DNA of 8,334 nt from Spirochaetota bacterium (GTDB lineage Bacteria; Spirochaetota; Spirochaetia; DTKZ01). Under the pieces are notes generated by a model. That model searched no databases and had not been told where the DNA came from. It saw only the letters and a program-made list of their open reading frames with translations. The stretch is from contig JAKQWJ010000151.1 in NCBI GenBank assembly GCA_029562045.1, positions 1 to 8,334 on the forward strand, given 5' to 3'. The position numbers and the translations under genes are program-made. Positions 4,730-8,334 of this stretch are shown one piece after another (position 1 is the first letter of the stretch; every line of letters begins with the position of its first letter).

Positions 4730-6867
4730 GCTTTTCCCGGCATCCGCATGGTTCTCATGGAGTTCAGAACCGCCAGAACCGCCACCCCCACGTCGGCGAA
4801 GACCGCCTCCCACATGCCCGCCAGACCGGCAATCCCCCCGGCCATGAAAAGAGCCTTCACCGCCAGGGCGAAGAGGATGTTCTGCAGAACGATGACCCGG
4901 GTCCGGCCCGCCAGGGTCAGAGCGTCGGGGATCTTCCGGGGGTCGTCGTCCAGGATGACGATGTCCGCGGTTTCCACCGCCGCGTCCTGGCCTATCCCGC
5001 CCATGGCGATGCCCGCGTCGGCCCCCGCCAGGACCGGGGCGTCGTTGATGCCGTCCCCGACGAAGGCCACCGCGCCGGCGGACTCTTTCCTGATTTCCGC
5101 CAGATGCAGGGCCTTGTCCTCCGGAAAGAGGCCGCCCCGGGCGTCGTCGATCCCCAGACTCCGGCCCACCTCCCGGGCCCTGCCCTCCTCGTCGCCGCTG
5201 AGCATGACAACCCGGATGCCCCGCCCCGTCAGGGCCTCCACGGCCCGGGCCGACTCCGGCCGGACCTGATCCCCCAGGTCGATGCGTCCGGCGTAGAAAC
5301 CGTCCGCGGCGATGTGAACCTCCCCGCTTCCCGCCGGCGGGGCGGGAAGGTCCTCGGGGACGGAGACGCCCTCCTGCCGGAGAAACTCGGCGCTCCCCGC
5401 CAGGACCAGCCTCCCTTCCACCTCGGCCCGGATTCCCATGCCCGGAACCTCCCGGAAAACCGAAGGCGGGGAAAGCTCCTGTCCGTGGGCGGCCCGCAGG
5501 GAGCGGGCGATGGGGTGGTTGGAGCCGGCGTCGGCCCGGGCCGCCAGTTCCAGAAGCCCCGGGGCGAACCACCCGTTTCCCCGGGGACCCGACGCCGGGG
5601 TCCCGTCGGGGGCCTCCCTCTCCCGCTCCCCCTCTCCGGCGGGGTGCACCCCCAGGACCGCGAAATTCCCCCGGGTCAGGGTGCCGGTCTTGTCGAAGAC
5701 GACGGTGTCCACCCGGGCCAGCACATCGATGAAATTGGAGCCTTTGATCAGAATTCCCCGGCGGGCGGCGGCTCCGATGCCCCCGAAATAGCCCAGGGGG
5801 ATGCTCACCACCAGAGCGCAGGGGCAGGAGATGACCAGGATGGTCAGGGCCCGGTACAGCCAGTCCCGGAACGCCTGGCCCGGAAGGAGAAGCGGGGGCA
5901 GAACCGCCGTCAGCAGGGCCACCGCCAGCACCGCCGGCGTGTAGTACCCGGCGAACCGGGTCATGAACCTTTCGGTCCGGGACTTCCGGGCGGAGGCCTC
6001 CTCCACCAGACGCAGGATCCGGGCGGCGGTGGATTCTCCGTACTCCCGAACCACTCGGACCGACAGGAGACCCAGACCATTCACCGTTCCCCCCAGGACC
6101 TGCGAACCCGGAGCCGCCTCCCGGGGGACAGGCTCGCCGGTGACCGCGGCGGTATCCACCCAGGAAGAGCCCTCCAGCACCACCCCGTCCAGCGGTATCC
6201 TCGCCCCCGGACGGACCAGCACCGTCTCCCCTGCCCGGACCTCCTCCGGATCCACCCGGAGGGTTTTCCCCTCCCGGAGAACCTCGGCGTAATCCGCCTT
6301 CAGCGCCAGAAGGGCCTTGATGGAGCGGCGCGACCGGGCCAGAGACAGCTCCTCCAGGAATTCGCCGAAGCGGTAGAAGAGCATGACCCCCGCGGCCTCG
6401 GAAAAGGCCCCGATGGTCAGGGCCCCTGCGGTGGCCACGGTCATGAGGAAGTTCTCATCGAAAACCCTGCCATGCCGCAGGCTCCCCGCCGCCGCCCGCA
6501 GGACCCGGAACCCCGCCGCCAGCCAGACCGCGATGAACAGGGCGGGTCCCAGGGCGCGTCCCGCGCCGAAGGCGGTCCCGTAGAGGGCGGCGAAGAGGAG
6601 GATGGCCAGGACCTCCCGGCGGTTCCGTGTCCTTTCCCGCGCCTCCTCCCCCTCCGGGATTCCGCCCCCGGGGGCGGAGATTTCCACCTCCGGCTCCAGG
6701 CGGCGGATCTCCTCCCGGACCGCCTCCATGTCGTCGGTGTCGATGGTCAGGCTGGCGGAGGCGAAGCTCAGGGACGCGTAACGCACCGTGGTCATGGAAT
6801 TGATGCGCTTCTCTATTCGGGCCGCGCATTCCGCGCAGTCCAGGTTCTTCACCTGGTAGGTGGTCAT
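4726..6867 (-). CDS. zntA: heavy-metal (Zn/Cd-type) P1B-ATPase exporter
   Basis: Membrane pump of 713 aa that uses ATP to expel soft divalent metals from the cytoplasm. In order: an N-terminal HMA metal-binding domain with C11/C14 (LDCAECA); first helices at about 85-165; the actuator TGE at 243-245; the transport-site motif SCPC with C348 and C350; the phosphorylated D392 in DKTGTLT; the nucleotide-binding domain with H451-P452; the hinge GDGINDA at 604-610; and last helices with K671 and D692. CPC together with the late K and D residues is the pattern of the P1B-2 Zn/Cd/Pb group, not of copper pumps. Residues 408-433 form a loose, charged and glycine-rich insertion in the nucleotide-binding domain. 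The start overlaps the repressor stop (ATGA), and GGAGGAG precedes it inside the repressor gene, which suggests translational coupling. The symbol is at family level; cadA would fit equally well. Confidence 0.95.
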   Translation of the reverse strand: MTTYQVKNLDCAECAARIEKRINSMTTVRYASLSFASASLTIDTDDMEAVREEIRRLEPEVEISAPGGGIPEGEEARERTRNRREVLAILLFAALYGTAFGAGRALGPALFIAVWLAAGFRVLRAAAGSLRHGRVFDENFLMTVATAGALTIGAFSEAAGVMLFYRFGEFLEELSLARSRRSIKALLALKADYAEVLREGKTLRVDPEEVRAGETVLVRPGARIPLDGVVLEGSSWVDTAAVTGEPVPREAAPGSQVLGGTVNGLGLLSVRVVREYGESTAARILRLVEEASARKSRTERFMTRFAGYYTPAVLAVALLTAVLPPLLLPGQAFRDWLYRALTILVISCPCALVVSIPLGYFGGIGAAARRGILIKGSNFIDVLARVDTVVFDKTGTLTRGNFAVLGVHPAGEGEREREAPDGTPASGPRGNGWFAPGLLELAARADAGSNHPIARSLRAAHGQELSPPSVFREVPGMGIRAEVEGRLVLAGSAEFLRQEGVSVPEDLPAPPAGSGEVHIAADGFYAGRIDLGDQVRPESARAVEALTGRGIRVVMLSGDEEGRAREVGRSLGIDDARGGLFPEDKALHLAEIRKESAGAVAFVGDGINDAPVLAGADAGIAMGGIGQDAAVETADIVILDDDPRKIPDALTLAGRTRVIVLQNILFALAVKALFMAGGIAGLAGMWEAVFADVGVAVLAVLNSMRTMRMPGKA

Positions 6868-7403
6868 CGTTTCTCCTCCACGTGTTCCAGGCCCTGCCGC
6901 AGGATCGACGCCACATGGTGGTCGCTGAGGGAGTAGAAGATGGTCCTTCCCTCCCGCCGGTATTTCACCAGATTTTCCAGCCGGAGAATCTTGAGTTGAT
7001 GGGAAACCGCGGAAGGCGACGCGGCGAGGGCCGCGGCCAGATCCTGGACGCAGAGTTCCGACCGGAGGAGGGCCTGCAGAATTTTGAGCCGGGTGACGTC
7101 GCCGAAAACCTTGAAGAAGGCCGCCGCGGCCTGGAGAGTTTCCTCCCCCGGGAGTCCGTCCCGGATCCGGGTGGCGGTCCCTGGCCCTGCAGATGCCGCC
7201 GTCCCTGTCGCCGTCCCTGTAGCCGCCCCTGCAGTCGCCCCTGTAGCCGTCCCTGCAGTCGCCCCTGTAGCCGTCCCTGTCGCCGCCGAGGCTGGATGGG
7301 TTACCCGGGGAACAGCCGGGACCGCAACCGGGGAAGCTCTCCCGTCGGGAACGGGCCGTTTCCGGCGGACCGGGGTTTTTCCCGAAACCGCCGCAGCCTT
7401 CAT
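6864..7403 (-). CDS. ArsR/SmtB-family zinc-type metal-responsive repressor with long N-terminal extension
   Basis: Metal-sensing repressor of 179 aa. The winged helix-turn-helix domain fills about residues 88-179: FFKVFGDVTRLKIL, ELCVQDLAA (116-124), the recognition helix SPSAVSHQLKIL (129-140) and the wing KYRREGRTIFYSL. The last helix carries D161, H163, H174 and E177, matching the spacing of the SmtB/CzrA alpha5 zinc site (D104, H106, H117, E120). The CadC-type alpha3 site is incomplete: C118 is present but the second cysteine is Q120. Family members are usually about 100-120 aa. Here residues 1-86 are extra and rich in Ala, Thr, Gly and Pro, encoded partly by 12-base repeats. No ATG, GTG or TTG occurs in frame between residues 2 and 88, and the ATG at 7403 has GAGG five bases upstream, so the extension seems real. 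It overlaps the ATPase gene, which it should control along with itself; metal binding would release the operator. Confidence 0.93.
   Translation of the reverse strand: MKAAAVSGKTPVRRKRPVPDGRASPVAVPAVPRVTHPASAATGTATGATAGTATGATAGAATGTATGTAASAGPGTATRIRDGLPGEETLQAAAAFFKVFGDVTRLKILQALLRSELCVQDLAAALAASPSAVSHQLKILRLENLVKYRREGRTIFYSLSDHHVASILRQGLEHVEEKR
7198..7281. repeat. seven 12-base tandem repeats inside the repressor gene
   Basis: Degenerate units of the form GCCGTCCCTGTA. Units 4-5 (7234-7257) and 6-7 (7258-7281) form a 24-base duplication with 22 identical positions. On the minus strand they encode a four-residue period of Ala, Thr and Gly (ATGT/ATGA) between the start and the DNA-binding domain. 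Gain or loss of a unit would keep the frame and only change linker length. Confidence 0.9.
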
Positions 7404-7411
7404 GTAAACCT

Positions 7412-7435
7412 CATATATGAACAGTTATTCATGTG
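7412..7435. promoter_or_regulatory. SmtB/CzrA-type operator
   Basis: The core TGAACA-GT-TATTCA (7418-7431) lies within AT-rich flanks (CATATATGAACA to TTCATGTG). The 6-2-6 inverted repeat with TGAACA and TATTCA halves is the form typical of SmtB, ZiaR and CzrA sites. It covers the predicted transcription start, between the -10 and the ribosome site of the repressor gene, where a bound repressor would block initiation. Confidence 0.85.
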
Positions 7436-7438
7436 TTT

Positions 7439-7468
7439 AAAATAGCGCGTCTTTCCCCCTCCCGTCAA
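7439..7468 (-). promoter_or_regulatory. predicted promoter of the repressor-exporter operon
   Basis: Minus strand: -35 TTGACG at 7468-7463, an 18-base spacer and -10 TATTTT at 7444-7439. The start would fall near 7432, inside the operator. TATATG at 7417-7412 was considered as a -10, but it would leave the ribosome site outside the transcript. Confidence 0.65.
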
Positions 7469-7546
7469 GCTCTCCGAGCGCCTTGTCGTCAGCTTCCCCG
7501 GGCTGCCATCCCCTGATGCCGCCCGGCTGCCGCCCCCCACCGTCGC

Positions 7547-7572
7547 CCCTCCGGGGTTTCAGCCCCAGAGGG
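7547..7572. other. stable intergenic hairpin downstream of pcm
   Basis: CCCTCCGGGG (7547-7556) and CCCCAGAGGG (7563-7572) form a 10-base-pair stem with one G-T pair and a 6-base loop. It begins about 28 bases after the pcm stop. There is no T-run on either side, so it is not a standard intrinsic terminator; it may protect the 3' end of the pcm mRNA. The rest of 7469-7600 shows no gene or recognised RNA. Confidence 0.5.
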
Positions 7573-7600
7573 CCGTTCCCATCGCCGCCCCGCCGGCGAC

Positions 7601-8230
7601 TCAGGGCCGGGGCTCCACCAGGGGCACGAACCTGACGGGAATGAGGCTCCGCATCACCGGCTCTCCTCTGGAGTCCCGGGTGACCAGCGCCAGTTCCTGG
7701 GCATCGTAGGGCCCGCCCAGGGGAAGGATCATCCGGCCCTCCGGTGTCAGCTGTCGCACCAGTTCCCCGGGCAGCGCCGCCGCGGCGGCGGCGACCAGGA
7801 TCCTGTCGAAGGGGGCCTCCCGGGGCAGACCCCGGGCTCCGTCGCCGGGAAAGAACCGGGCCTTTTCGTAGCCCAGTCTCCGAAGCCTCTCTTCCGCCTC
7901 CTCCCGCAGGGAATCCACGATTTCAATGGAATACACCTCCGCCCCCATCTCCAGCAGCACCGCAGTCTGGTACCCGCAGCCGGAGCCTACCTCCAGAACC
8001 TTGTCCCCGGGGCGGAGATCCAGCATTTCCGTCATATAGGCCACGATATAGGGCTGGGAGATGGTCTGACCCCGGCCGATGGGGAGAGGACGGTCCTGGT
8101 ACGCAAAAAGCCTCTGGGATGGGGGGACGAACTCATGACGGGGCACCCGGCGCATCGCTTCCAGAACCCGGGGGCTGGTGACGCCCCTCTGAAGTATCTG
8201 CCGCTGGACCATTCTTTCCGCTTCCTTCAT
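7601..8230 (-). CDS. pcm: protein-L-isoaspartate O-methyltransferase
   Basis: Cytoplasmic repair enzyme of 209 aa, normal for the family. It methylates L-isoaspartyl residues in aged proteins with S-adenosylmethionine, starting their return to aspartate. The signatures are RVPRHEFVP (28-36), GRGQTISQPYIVAYMTE (52-68), the SAM-binding VLEVGSGCGYQTAVL (78-92), an acidic residue after strand 2 (E103), GDGARGLPREAPFDRILVAAA (start 129) and a C-terminal RFVPL (200-204). The ATG at 8230 is preceded by GAGG, which overlaps the stop codon of the upstream reading frame. The seven-base gap points to a shared transcript and coupled translation. Downstream come a hairpin and then the metal-resistance promoter, so it is probably the last gene of its unit. 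Confidence 0.95.
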   Translation of the reverse strand: MKEAERMVQRQILQRGVTSPRVLEAMRRVPRHEFVPPSQRLFAYQDRPLPIGRGQTISQPYIVAYMTEMLDLRPGDKVLEVGSGCGYQTAVLLEMGAEVYSIEIVDSLREEAEERLRRLGYEKARFFPGDGARGLPREAPFDRILVAAAAAALPGELVRQLTPEGRMILPLGGPYDAQELALVTRDSRGEPVMRSLIPVRFVPLVEPRP

Positions 8231-8237
8231 GCCATCC

Positions 8238-8334
8238 TCACCGTGACCGGCGAACCGGGGGGGCCGAATCGGGAAAGCCCCTCCCGTCCAGGGCTTTTTC
8301 CAGCCGGGCGCAGAGGGAATGGAGGAGTTTGATG
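8238..8334 (-). CDS. C-terminal end of an unidentified protein (5' part outside window)
   Basis: Minus-strand frame of 31 codons running in from the right edge and ending in TGA at 8240-8238. The tail begins IKLLHSLCARLEKALDGRGF, which looks like an amphipathic helix, and ends in a Pro/Arg-rich stretch. About three quarters of its codons end in G or C. The stop lies seven bases before the pcm start and overlaps its ribosome site, typical of an operon partner. All three minus frames are open here because of the base composition, so the frame choice rests on that spacing and the residue pattern. No family could be recognised. Confidence 0.5.
   Translation of the reverse strand, partial: IKLLHSLCARLEKALDGRGFPDSAPPVRRSR

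Noticed and set aside
5104..6936. 610-codon open frame on the + strand
   Set aside because: It is opposite the P1B-ATPase, whose full set of motifs shows that the minus strand is the coding one.
7198..7281. CRISPR-like or regulatory repeat array
   Set aside because: The 12-base units are directly joined with no spacers and lie in frame inside the repressor gene, so they are coding tandem repeats.
1..8334. insertion sequences, prophage, CRISPR, tRNA or rRNA genes
   Set aside because: No transposase, integrase, terminal inverted repeats, spaced repeats or tRNA-like folds with a CCA end were seen on either strand.

Overview
All recognisable genes in this window lie on the minus strand, so transcription runs from high to low coordinates. 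The DNA is very G+C-rich (about two thirds by eye), which keeps many frames open by chance. The + strand shows no convincing gene. The gene content is chromosomal: a tRNA synthetase, a nucleoside kinase, a metal exporter with its repressor, a small ferredoxin, an AEC-type carrier and a protein-repair methyltransferase. The low-potential ferredoxin and the AEC carrier suggest an anaerobe. The T-box in front of thrS suggests Bacillota or another T-box-bearing phylum. A ThrRS without the TGS domain, beside a nucleoside kinase, could also fit Synergistota- or spirochaete-like lineages. The phylum cannot be settled from this window.

Layout in transcription order. (1) 8334-7601: the last 31 codons of an unidentified gene, then pcm seven bases later. 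(2) 7600-7404: an intergenic region with a stable hairpin, a sigma70-type promoter and an SmtB-type operator. (3) 7403-4726: an ArsR/SmtB-family repressor with an intact alpha5 zinc site, overlapping a Zn/Cd-type P1B ATPase by ATGA. The repressor carries a long repeat-encoded N-terminal extension. (4) 4654-4430: a single-cluster [4Fe-4S] ferredoxin followed by a strong intrinsic terminator. (5) 4365-3418: a promoter and an AEC-family permease. (6) 3417-3327: a G-rich, repeat-bearing spacer. (7) 3326-1245: a promoter, a threonine T-box leader (ACC specifier, T-box core, antiterminator and terminator) and thrS. (8) 1164-1: a nucleoside kinase fused to an N-terminal ATP-cone, running off the left edge.

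How the parts work together. Uncharged tRNA-Thr should stabilise the antiterminator and raise expression of thrS. The kinase follows by 80 bases with no terminator between, so it is probably raised too. This puts an ATP-cone-bearing nucleoside kinase under amino-acid control. The repressor binds its own promoter and should release it on binding zinc (or a similar metal), giving coupled repressor and exporter. The points most worth following up are the ATP-cone/kinase fusion in a T-box thrS operon, the TGS-less ThrRS beside it, and the repeat-encoded extension of the metal sensor.
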